From NCBI GenBank assembly GCA_026770575.1, contig MU657217.1:214594-278593 (forward strand): DNA of 64,000 nucleotides, read 5' to 3'. Positions within the stretch are counted from its first letter, which is position 1, and each line of letters starts with the position of its first letter. The notes beneath the pieces were generated by a model. That model saw only the letters and a list, made by a program, of their open reading frames with translations. It did not search any database and was not told the DNA's origin. The stretch comes from Pelagophyceae sp. CCMP2097 (taxonomy: Eukaryota > Sar > Pelagophyceae). This document shows, piece by piece, positions 1 to 8,744 of this stretch. The position numbers and the translations under genes are program-made.

Positions 1-45
1 GCTTAGGGTGCGAGGACAAGACGGCGCGCGCTTAGGGTGCGACGC
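1..45. repeat. Short duplication of the WD40 gene's 3' end
   Basis: The 13-mer gcttagggtgcga occurs at 1-13 and again at 30-42. The second copy is the end of the WD40 gene, including its stop codon read on the minus strand. The bases between the two copies also resemble WD40 coding sequence. This looks like a small terminal duplication or a fragment of a neighbouring copy cut by the window edge. Confidence 0.5.
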
Positions 46-1126
46 TCCAGAGCCGCGCCGTCTTGTCCTCGCACGCAATCAAGACGCGCTTGCCGTCGGG
101 CGAGAACGCGCAGCCGTTGACCCAGGCCGCGTGCCCCCGGAGCGTCGCCTGCAGCGCGCCCGTCTCGGCGTCCCAGAGCCGCGCCGTCTTGTCAAAGCTC
201 GCCGTGACGACGCGCTTGCCGTCGGGTGAAAAGGAACAGCTGTTGACCCAGCCCGTGTGCCCTCGGAGGGTCGTCAGCAGAGCGCCCGTCTCCGCGTCCC
301 AGAGCCGCGCCGTCTTGCCGCTGCTCGCCGTCGCGACGCGCTTGCCGTCGGGCGAGAACGCGCAGCTCTTGACGGGGGCCGTGTGCCCGTGGAGCGTCGT
401 CTGCAGCGCGCCTGTCTTGGCGTCCCAGAGCCGCGCCGTCCAGTCGCCGCTCGCCGTCGCGATGCGCTTACCGTCGGGCGAGAAGACGCAGCTCATGACG
501 TAGCACGTGTGGCCCTCGAACTTCAGCAGCAGCGCGCCCGTCTCGGCGTCCCAGAGCCGCACCGCCCCGTCGCGGCTCGCCGTCACGACGCGCAGGCCGT
601 CGGGCGAGAACGCGCAGCTCATGACGTCGCCGTCGTGCCCCTCGAGCGACAGCAGCGGCGCGCCCGTCTCGGCGTCCCAGAGCCGCGCCGTCTTGTCGCT
701 GCTCGCCGTCGCGACGCGCGTGCTGTCGAGCGAGACGGCGCAGCACCAGACGGCGCTAGTGTGGCCCTCGAACGTCGTCGTCAGCGCGCCCGTCTCGGCG
801 TCCCAGAGCCGCGCCGTCCAGTCGCCGCTTGCGGTGAGGATGTGCGCGCCGTCGGGCGAGGCGGCGCAGCTGAAGACGGGGCCGGTGTGGCCCTTGAGGA
901 CGGCGCGGCCCTGGGCGATGCGGTCCTGCCAGACGAGGCGGCGCACGGTTTCGGCGACGACGCGTGCGTCTCGCGCGGCGCCCTTGGAGACGAGGAGCGC
1001 GTTGGGCGACGCCGCGAGTCGGAGGACTTGCGCGACGAGGTCCGGCTGCTCGAGGACGGCGGCGACGGCGGCGCCGTTTTGGCGGATCTTGGCCCCGCGC
1101 GGCGAAATGCCCTCGCCCAAAGACAT
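32..1126 (-). CDS. WD40-repeat protein with conserved N-terminal domain (copy 1)
   Basis: Single open frame of 364 residues. About 75 N-terminal residues are followed by seven WD40 repeats of roughly 42 residues each. Each repeat has the GH dipeptide, a SPDG turn and an ARLWD-type ending, so the seven predict one complete beta-propeller. The N-terminal part (LRLAASPNALLVSKGAARDA and a VRRLVWQD segment) is shared with the other three WD40 copies in the window and resembles an F-box-like helical module, but that identity is inference. The repeats are so alike in DNA that they probably undergo unequal exchange. WD40 propellers are usually protein-binding scaffolds; no partner can be named. This is the only intact full-length member here. 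The antisense frames across it are shadows of the repeats. Confidence 0.85.
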   Translation of the reverse strand: MSLGEGISPRGAKIRQNGAAVAAVLEQPDLVAQVLRLAASPNALLVSKGAARDARVVAETVRRLVWQDRIAQGRAVLKGHTGPVFSCAASPDGAHILTASGDWTARLWDAETGALTTTFEGHTSAVWCCAVSLDSTRVATASSDKTARLWDAETGAPLLSLEGHDGDVMSCAFSPDGLRVVTASRDGAVRLWDAETGALLLKFEGHTCYVMSCVFSPDGKRIATASGDWTARLWDAKTGALQTTLHGHTAPVKSCAFSPDGKRVATASSGKTARLWDAETGALLTTLRGHTGWVNSCSFSPDGKRVVTASFDKTARLWDAETGALQATLRGHAAWVNGCAFSPDGKRVLIACEDKTARLWSVAP

Positions 1127-1526
1127 TTTGCCCGGGCTGGAGTGCCGCGCCGTCGCGGGCTCGCGCGCCGTGCCTCGACCGTCCGAACGTTCGAAGAACC
1201 TCTGCAGAGCACGGTGAGGATTCGGCGAGGTGCTCTGCAGAACAATTTAAACCGGAAAATTTTAATTTAAATCTTGCGCTTCGCATGCGTCACGTACGTG
1301 CAGTACCGGGTAATGCCAATTAAATTCCGAGATTTCCCGGGTACTTCGAGGGACGTCATCGATTGGGCGCGTGTTCGATGCCACCTTCGACGTAGTCGAA
1401 CGATTATGTACGCTCTCACTCGAGCTCTTGCCCAAAGGAGTGGCATTGTTCGAGACTTGTACATGTTCGCGTTGACCGCTCGACAATGATTGAAAACCGA
1501 AATGTGTTAGTCGGGTCTTACGACGG
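1127..1526. other. Intergenic region between two minus-strand genes
   Basis: About 400 bases upstream of WD40 copy 1 and downstream of the FWWh gene. The stretch at 1240-1330 is AT-rich, with attttaatttaaa-type tracts, and contrasts with the GC-rich flanks. It probably holds the WD40 promoter. I see no convincing exon, repeat or RNA gene. Confidence 0.4.
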
Positions 1527-2837
1527 TCACGGCGCGCCCCCTCGCGCCTCTGCTCGCTTGAGTTCCCTGCTTTTCACGAGGTTTGAAGCGTACTCGCGCA
1601 AAGTGTCCGAAGAAGTAATCTTCCTCTCTTCCGCGTCGCTTTTTGCCGTAATCCGAGCGCGCTCGCGGGAGAACTCGAGAAGCTCCTTGCCAGCCTCGGC
1701 TTTCTGCTTGGCGTACGTGTCCAAGGCGTCGCGCCGTAAAACAGCAGACGCGTGCAGCACCTCTTCCACGACCAAAGGAGATTTTGGCGCGTTGCGCACG
1801 GCCCGCGAGACGCGCCGGCGCACGGCCTCGCGGTCCTGCTCGGGCACGTGGTGCGCGACGAAATGAGAAACGCGAGAAGTTTCCAAAGTCAGGCCCAGCT
1901 TGACTCGGAGGCACTGCGGCGACTCCAGCTCCTTGTCGTCCAGGAACCGCTGCATGAACGGCGAGTGGTCCAAAGTATAAGACGCGCGCACGAGCGGCCC
2001 GTCGGCGCGCGGCGAAGCTTCGCCGCGCGGCCGCCGGCCTTTGGGCCCGCCCAGCCCGCCGCGCGGCCCGAGCGCGGAGCGCGCGCTCGCCGCCGCCGCG
2101 TCGCCGCCCGGCGCGACGCCGGCGAGTCGGCGCGAGTCTTGATGATGTTTTGCGGCCTTTTTGCAAGTTGCGTCGTCGGCGGCGTGAATTACCCAATGAT
2201 CATCCGGGACTTGCCGAGGCCGAATCCCCGAAGTCCACTCGGCGCATAATGCCACCACGTGCCGCTTTAGCACGGCGTCGTCGTGGAAAGCCTCGCGTCG
2301 GCGCGGGTACGCCGCCGCGAGGGTCAAGAGGATTGTTTGGGCCAGCAACTCGTACAACGACGCGCCCAGGAAGCGGTCCTTCCTCCTAGGGGAGACTCTG
2401 CGCGATAAAGCAACGTACGACTGCGCCATGGCGCCGAATAAGGCGTCTTCGCTGTAGCGCCGTCGCTGGGAAGCGCCGTCGTCGTTTTCGACGTTGTCGA
2501 ACGCCTCGCCGCGGTCGCGCTTCTCCAGCACGTGTGAATGAACCCACCAAAACCCGTCCGTCGCCAGCGCTGCAAACTCGCGGGTCTGCATCAATCGGCG
2601 CCATGCCACGGCGCCCTCGCCGGCGGCGAACGGCGCGTCTCTTAGAGCGGCTTCCGTGATGATGCCAAAGTGCACGTTCCTCGGCAAAGGCCGCCGGCCC
2701 GCCATAATTTCGGGCGGCGAAGCCTGCCGCTCCCGGAAGGAGACGGACCTAGACATCGGCGCCACCGCCGGCGACGCCGGCGCAGGGGCGCCGCCGGCAT
2801 CGCCGGCGTCAGGGACTTCGGTGATCAGCGTCGGCAT
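1527..2837 (-). CDS. FWWh-domain protein (FAM227-like)
   Basis: Single-exon frame of 436 residues. The central region holds the family signature FWWVHSHVLEKR (about residue 95), and AQSYVALSRRVSPRRKDRFL and a WVIHAADD segment fit the rest of the FWWh domain (FAM227A/B family). The domain's biochemical role is unknown; family members are conserved mainly in organisms with cilia or flagella. The first 50 residues are low-complexity and proline/alanine-rich. The C-terminal third is basic and probably helical, with no membrane segment. The ATG at 2835-2837 is the first in frame. The recognition rests on the FWW core; assignment to FAM227A or B is not possible. Confidence 0.75.
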   Translation of the reverse strand: MPTLITEVPDAGDAGGAPAPASPAVAPMSRSVSFRERQASPPEIMAGRRPLPRNVHFGIITEAALRDAPFAAGEGAVAWRRLMQTREFAALATDGFWWVHSHVLEKRDRGEAFDNVENDDGASQRRRYSEDALFGAMAQSYVALSRRVSPRRKDRFLGASLYELLAQTILLTLAAAYPRRREAFHDDAVLKRHVVALCAEWTSGIRPRQVPDDHWVIHAADDATCKKAAKHHQDSRRLAGVAPGGDAAAASARSALGPRGGLGGPKGRRPRGEASPRADGPLVRASYTLDHSPFMQRFLDDKELESPQCLRVKLGLTLETSRVSHFVAHHVPEQDREAVRRRVSRAVRNAPKSPLVVEEVLHASAVLRRDALDTYAKQKAEAGKELLEFSRERARITAKSDAEERKITSSDTLREYASNLVKSRELKRAEARGGAP

Positions 2838-3321
2838 CGCGAGACGGACGAGCGACGGAAGGGCGCCGCCGCGGGGCGGCCGCTCGCCGCCGGCCTCTTC
2901 TGTTATGCACTGAGGCTGCTACAGCCTCGAGCGCGGGTCGCCGCCGTGCGCGCGGCGCCGTAATCCGTTGCGTGGACTGCACGGACTAACGCGGGGAAAC
3001 CCGGACCCGCGAGAATGTTTTTTTTTGGAGGACCCGGAACTGCTTTTTTGAGACCATCTGCCCAGGGTTGGGTGGGCTCGTCTTCACAGGTCTGCCCGTC
3101 GCCCCCCGTCAAGACCGGCGCTGCCAGAGTCTTGGCGGGACCAGTCTTAGGGTTGCTTGCTTAAGCTTAGGGTTAGGGTTCCCGCTCCACGTTCAGTTCT
3201 TTCGTTTGCGAAGTTCTGACGAAATTTCCACGAATGCAATTTATTTAGAAGGTCGGCAAACGACCTAGAAAAACGTGTTTTCAGCAAGCCCTTCGCGGCA
3301 TCGCCCTCCCGGCGCCGCGTC
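2838..3321. other. Divergent intergenic region with telomere-like repeats
   Basis: It separates the FWWh gene (minus) from the aminotransferase (plus) and should hold both promoters. A short TTAGGG-type run lies near 3142-3182, with two adjacent units around 3170-3182 and related fragments nearby. No open frame with coding character was seen. The T-run at 3016-3025 is the only homopolymer of note. Confidence 0.45.
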
Positions 3322-5086
3322 ATGCGTGTCATGGCGGTGCGCCGCGCGCTGGGGCGGCGGCTCTCCTCGGCGGCGGCGGCGCCGGCGGGGTTGTCTGAGC
3401 TGCAGCAGAAAAATGCGGACCACCTCTGGCACCCGATGACGAACCAAAAGGCCTGGACCGAGGGCACGGCCAAGGCCCCTCCGCCCGTCGTCAAGGCCCG
3501 CGGCGTCACGCTCCACCGCGCAGACGGCTCCACGCTCATCGACGGCATCGGTGCGCCACCATGCGCAGAAGTCGGCGGGGCGCGGGTGGCGCGTTCGAAA
3601 TCGAGCGGCGATGCCACGGGGTGCCGCGGTCGACGTGGCGGGCGCTGCAAAGATGCGACAACGATTAGGTGGCCTGTGGTGCGTCAACGCCGGCTACGGC
3701 CGCTCGGAGCTGGCGGTGCGTGGTATTCTGCACGAGAACGTTCTTCACAGTTTGAAATGGAAACCCCTATAGGACGTCGCGCGCGACGCGATGATGGACC
3801 TGGCTTACCTCTCGCCGGTCATGGGCTCGGTGCCCTCGATTGAGCTCGCCGCCAAGTTGGGGTCGATGCTGCAGCTCGACGGTGAGACCCCCGCCGTTTG
3901 CTCGTCGTCGCCAACCGGGGTCGGCGCGCCTTTTTATGGCCCTCGCGCGACGCGGAGACCGCCCGACGCGTGAAAAACACCGCGCGCGCCACTGAGATCG
4001 TCACTTTTGAAAACTGTAGGCGGGACGCACGTCTTCTTCACGGCGTCCGGGTCCGAGGCCAACGAGAGCGCCTTTAAGATGGCGCGCATGTTCCACGTCG
4101 TCAACGAGCCCGCGGGCGCGCTGCGCTACAAGATCATCGCGCGGCACCGCGCGTACCACGGCAATACCTTGGCCACGATGGCGGCTACCGGTCAGGCGGA
4201 GCGCAAGACGGGCTTCGGCCCCATGCCGGGCGGCTACGTCCACGTCTCGCCGCCGTACCCGTACCGCCGCCACGTCAAACTGACGGAGGAGGAGCACACG
4301 GACGAGTTGATTCGACAGCTTGACGAGTGCATACAGTACGAAGGCAAGGAAACAGTCGCGGCGTTCATCATGGAGCCCTTCATCTCCGGCGGCGGCGTCC
4401 TCATCCCCGGCGACGACTACCTCCGCAAAGTCCGAGCCGTCTGCGACAAGCACGGCGTGTTGCTCATTTTGGACGAGGTGGTGAGTGGGTTTGCGCGCAC
4501 GGGCAAGATGTTCGGCCACCAGCACTTTGGAGTCAAGCCCGACATCATGACCATGGCCAAGGGCCTCACGTCGGGCTACATGCCCCTCGCCGCGATTGCG
4601 GCGTCGGAAAAGGTCTTCAAGGCCTTTCAGGGCACGCCCTCTCTCCCGGCGCGCCTCGGCCACTTCCGTCAGATCAACACTTATGGCGGCCACCCCGTGG
4701 CCTGCGCCATCGCGCTGAAGAACATTGAGATCCTGGAGCGCGAGGACTTGGCCGGCGCCGCGCGCGACATGGGGGAGTATCTCAAGCAGGCGCTCCGCGA
4801 CGCCGTCGGCGACTGCCCGTTCGTCGGAGACATTCGCGGCAAAGGCCTCCTCGTCGGCGTCGAGCTCGTCACGGACCGCGCCACCAAGGAACCGCTGCCC
4901 GAGGCTGTTTGCGCCAAGCTCATTGGCGCGTGCGCGGCGAGAGGCGTCATCGTGGGCCGCAACGGCTCGACCATCCCGGGCCTCTGCAACGTCTTGATCA
5001 TCGCGCCGCCGCTCGTCATCACAAAGGAGGAGTGCGACACCGTCGTCGCGTGCATCAAGGCCGGCCTCGCGGAAGTCGTCGTATGA
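3322..5086 (+). CDS. Class III PLP-dependent aminotransferase, probably mitochondrial
   Basis: Four exons: 3322-3550, 3669-3715, 3773-3881 and 4020-5086, giving 483 residues. Joining them yields a continuous class III (omega-) aminotransferase. GLWCVNAGYGRSELA spans the exon 1/2 join and GGTHVFFTASGSEANESAF spans exons 3/4 (PLP phosphate pocket). LILDEVVSGFARTGKMFG carries the Asp that pairs with the PLP ring nitrogen, and TMAKGLTSGYMPL carries the Schiff-base Lys. The N terminus (MRVMAVRRALGRRLSSAAAA) looks like a mitochondrial transit peptide; the ATG at 3331 is an alternative start. The family moves amino groups from omega-amino acids or polyamines to pyruvate or glyoxylate; the substrate cannot be read from the sequence. 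All three introns are GT-AG. Confidence 0.9.
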
Positions 5087-5368
5087 CGTCCCCGTCTGCT
5101 GTTACGAGCAAGCACCCCTCCACCCGAATAACCCGAGGCCCACGGCGCCCGGCAAATGAAATGGATACCAGAGCGTAAAAACGCACTGCAATTTTCAACC
5201 GCGCCGCTCGGGGTATCGGCTTAAGGGGGCCGCGACGTCTGCGCGGACCTTCTTCGTGGAAGCATGATGTCAACAATCAAATCCCTCTTAAGGACCCTGC
5301 CTTTGATTGGCCTCCCTCGAGCTCTGTTCTTCGTTGCGCCACGCGCAGCTCCCCAGAAGACCGCCACA

Positions 5369-6855
5369 ATGAAGACCGCCTGCCTGCTCGTCGGCGTCGT
5401 CGCGGCGGAGGTGTACCGGTGCGGCCCCGGCGTCCAGGAACGCGCGCAGCGGCCGGGGCACTTTTGCTCCCCAAAGAGGCCCGAGGGTTTCATTGGCAGC
5501 CCGGGGCGGGGCGCCGCGCCGCTGGCGATCGGAGAGGCCCCGCCGTTGGAGACGGTTCGACACTCCGCCAGGGGGGTGGGCCGCCCCCGCTGGCATTTAA
5601 GATAAAGCACATTGCCCGCCGTCTCAGAATTCAATCTAGGGTGCCCCTCACGAAGAAGGCCATGGACACCTCCGAAACGAAGTACGAGTCCACGCTCTCC
5701 GCCGTCCGCAGTGCGTCTTGATCGAAGCGGCGGGGGGCACGGTGTAGGAGAAAGAGTCTACACAATCTTCCGACGTCCCCCGACGAATCACGCGAGGCGG
5801 CGGCGAGTCGGACATCATCATCAAGGACTACCAGAACGCGCAGTATTACGGCGAGATAAGCGTGGGCTCTCCGGCGCAGACGATGACGGTGATTTTTGAC
5901 ACTGGCTCTTCGAACCTCTGGGTTCCCAACACAAAGAGCTTTTTCTCAAAGCATCGCACCTACGACCACTCTTCCTCAAAGTCCTACGGCGCCAACGGCA
6001 CCGAATTCAAGATCGAGTACGGCTCCGGGCCCGTGAGCGGCGTCTACTCGCGCGACAATGTCAAGATCGGTTCTTTCTCGCTCGACAATTACTTGTTCGC
6101 AGAGGTGGATAACACCAAGGGCCTCGGCGTGGGCTACAAGATCGGCAAGTTCGACGGCATCCTCGGCTTGGGGTGGGGCGCCATCTCGGTGGATGGGGTT
6201 CAGACGCCTCTGGAAGCTTTGGTGGCTTCGAAAGTTTTGGACGAAAACGTCTTCGCGTTCGCACTTGGAAACAACGCAGACGGCGAGCTCCTCCTCGGCG
6301 GCGTCGACGAGACCAAGTACAGTGGCGAGTTTGCCTACGTGCCCGTCTCGTCGAAGAGCTACTGGGAAGTCGCCCTCGACGGCGTCTCCATCGACGGCTC
6401 GGCCATGACCTCGTCAGTCAAAGCTATCATCGACTCTGGCACGTCGCTCCTTGCCGGGCCCAAGGCCGACGTGGAGAAGATCGCAAAGGCCGTGGGGGCC
6501 ACGCCCTTGGTCGCGGGCGAGTACACCATCCCGTGCGACGCCACGGCGCCCGACATCGACTTCATCTTCGGCGGCAAGACGTATGCGCTGCAGTTGGCGG
6601 ACTACGTGATCAACTCGGGGGGCATGTGCCTCTTTGGCATGACTGGGATCGACATCCCCGCGCCGAACGGGCCGTTGTGGATCCTCGGCGACGTGCGTTC
6701 TTGTTGCATCATATGTGCTGCATCAGATTCTCACACGCCGGCGTTAGGTCTTCATGCGCAAGTACTACGTCAAGTTCGACATTGACAACGCGCGCGTCGG
6801 CCTCGCCCTCGCCACGACGGCGGCCGTCGCGGCCGTCGACCCCGTCGTCGCCTAA
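5369..6855 (+). CDS. Pepsin-type aspartic protease (A1 family, cathepsin D-like)
   Basis: Exons are about 5369-5418, 5640-5710, 5797-6692 and 6748-6855. The start gives a signal peptide (MKTACLLVGVVAAEVYR) followed by a short basic propeptide (VPLTKKAMDTSETKYES). The mature domain has both catalytic Asp motifs, DTGSSNLWVPNT and IIDSGTSLLAGP. It also has the flap EYGSGPVSGVYSRD and the C-terminal WILGDVFMRKYYVKFD, which is completed only by splicing 6692 to 6748. The start of exon 3 is uncertain: an acceptor at 5754 also keeps the frame. A secreted or vacuolar acid endopeptidase is expected from the family. The C-terminal tail (ATTAAVAAVDPVVA) is a short low-complexity extension. Confidence 0.9.
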
Positions 6856-7176
6856 TCGCGTGCTTCTGCCCGCCGCCCGCCTCGGGCCACCCCCCTGCGT
6901 CGGCGCTTTGTGATCTGTAAATACACTTGCGACTTTCCTATTCGCCGCGTGACGGGCGAGGTTCGTGGGGATCGCACCAAGCCGTTGTTTTGGTGGCATC
7001 TCGATCCCCGCACCGCTCAACGAACCCATTCGAGATCAACGAACCATTCGAGAGCAACCCATGCCACGAGTCGGAAAGTGTACAAGACGAAGGGAGGTGT
7101 AGACCGATGTGGAATTCCACAACTGCGCAAGGGCCCACTCCCTCGCCGTGATACAACAGCCCCATCGAGAAGAGAT
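6856..7176. other. Convergent intergenic region
   Basis: It lies between the ends of the protease (plus) and the JmjC gene (minus). Near-repeats containing cgaaccattcgaga occur around 7018-7050. No gene was recognised; it presumably holds both 3' UTRs. Confidence 0.4.
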
Positions 7177-8504
7177 TTACGTCAAGTCGATATAATTCGC
7201 CTCTGCGTCGCAGGCGACGAAGAGGCCGAGGTCGACGCAGAGGCGGGCGAGGCAGAGCTTTGACAGAGAGCAGAAACACGGCGCTTCCTCAAAGTCGGCA
7301 ACGCGCGTCGCGGCAGCCGCGGTGACCGATGCAACCACGATCGGAATGTGGTCCGCGAGCTCGTCGCGCGCCAGCACGCCGCCGGCTGCGGACGCTTGGA
7401 GCTGCGGCGGATCGTCGCTTCGGCGCCGGCGCACGAATTCGGGCCCCGCGCCGAAGGACAAAAGTGGCCTGGAAGCGTCCTGCTGCGCGTTCACACCGCG
7501 CATCTGCGCGTCGTAGGCCGCGGCCACGTCGGCAACGGTCCGGCTCATGCAGCGCGCGGCTTCTTCCTCTTGGTCGGAGACGCTGCATTTGGAAGAGAAG
7601 GCGCGGGGCACCGCTTTCCTCTTGAGGAATTCCCAAAAGGCATCGGAGGCGCCATTGCGCTCCAAACCCGCCGAAGCGATGACGTTCTCCCAGGACCACT
7701 CTGCCGTCGCGAGAGCGATGGTGAGGTGTAAAGAGGCCTCATCAGACCGCGTCTCTGCTTCGTGCACGTAACCCCGAGGCATGTACAAAACCCCGCCGGC
7801 CTGCAGCGTAATGTCCAACGCGACGTCGTCGAACGTTGTTTCTGGAATGGGCTGGCCGGCCTTGCCGGCTTGTTCGTGGAAGTACGGCAGTCGCACGGGA
7901 GGCTCCGCGTAGACCTTCCATTTCTTCGACCCGGAAAGCTGAAGCACCAGCACGTCGCGGTCGTCGGCGTGCGCTTCTACAGCTTTGCCTAGCGTAGCGG
8001 GTGGCGTGGCGGTGCGGCCTCTGCATCGCTCTGCGCTGTTTGCCCCCGTCGGGCACGGTTCTCTGACGTTTGCCCGTGGAGAGGCGCACCTCGCGCGGGC
8101 GTGGCGTAGGCATTAACGTAGGCGTGCGGCACGTCCCTGCGCAGCTGGCGGCAGAGTGCGTGAACTTTGGCGTCAAAGTTTTCGAAATGGTTAATTATGA
8201 ACGAACACCCGTCTAACCAAGCGGCCTCGACGGAATCATACGACCCGTTTGCCGGCGTCTGGTCCTTCATCACGAGTAAAGCCTGCTTGTCCCGCGCCGC
8301 GGCGCAGTTGACGAGGAACGCGGGCCATTCGCCGAGCGCTGAAGCGAGGTCTTGCGACTCTGGCGAGCCCAGCACGCGGGGGTCTCGCTCGAAGACGTCC
8401 TCGAAGAAGCGCCGCGGCTTCATGCCCGCCAAAGCGCGCAGCGCCGCGTGCTGCGGCCGCTTGCACAGCGTACGCTTGCGCACCACGCGCCGCCGGCAGG
8501 ACAT
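7177..8504 (-). CDS. JmjC/cupin-type Fe(II) oxygenase (NO66/MINA-like)
   Basis: Two exons, 8504-8090 and 7988-7177, joined in frame at TPARG/KAVEAHADD to give 408 residues. The cupin carries the iron-binding set: the H-x-D pair in EAHADDRDVLVLQLSG, and a later His in YMPRGYVHEAETRSDEASLH. LSGSKKWKVY and the LHLTIALAT strand match the ribosomal-oxygenase branch (NO66/MINA53) rather than classical histone demethylases. Members hydroxylate ribosomal proteins with 2-oxoglutarate; the substrate here is inference. The start at 8504 was chosen because upstream frame sequence is low-complexity. It diverges from the next gene with 240 bases between starts. Confidence 0.8.
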
Positions 8505-8744
8505 CGGGAAGAGGCGGCGCTGGAGCGCTCTTGCGCCGCTGCTCTCGAGGCCAAGCCGAGGCGAACTCTCGACGCCCTCTTTGCCGGCGCTGCTGCGAGC
8601 TGGTCGGACGCTCTCGCGCGCCGCCTCGCGAGCTTTGGGTAGAGATCTCTGGAGATGGCTGCCTTGGGATTCCTTGGGACAAGGCCAGAAACTGGGCGAT
8701 AAGCGTGCGTGCTCCACGCCGGACGTTCAAATCTCCGGCGGGCG
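8505..8744. promoter_or_regulatory. Divergent promoter region
   Basis: 240 bases separate the start codons of the minus-strand JmjC gene and the plus-strand acidic repeat gene, so both promoters must lie here or in the 5' UTRs. No TATA box or named element was identified. Confidence 0.4.

Noticed and set aside
257..1270. Long plus-strand frame across WD40 copy 1
   Set aside because: It mirrors the WD40 repeats in antisense (repeating LGVPEPRR units). The same antisense pattern appears at the other WD40 copies, even the broken ones.
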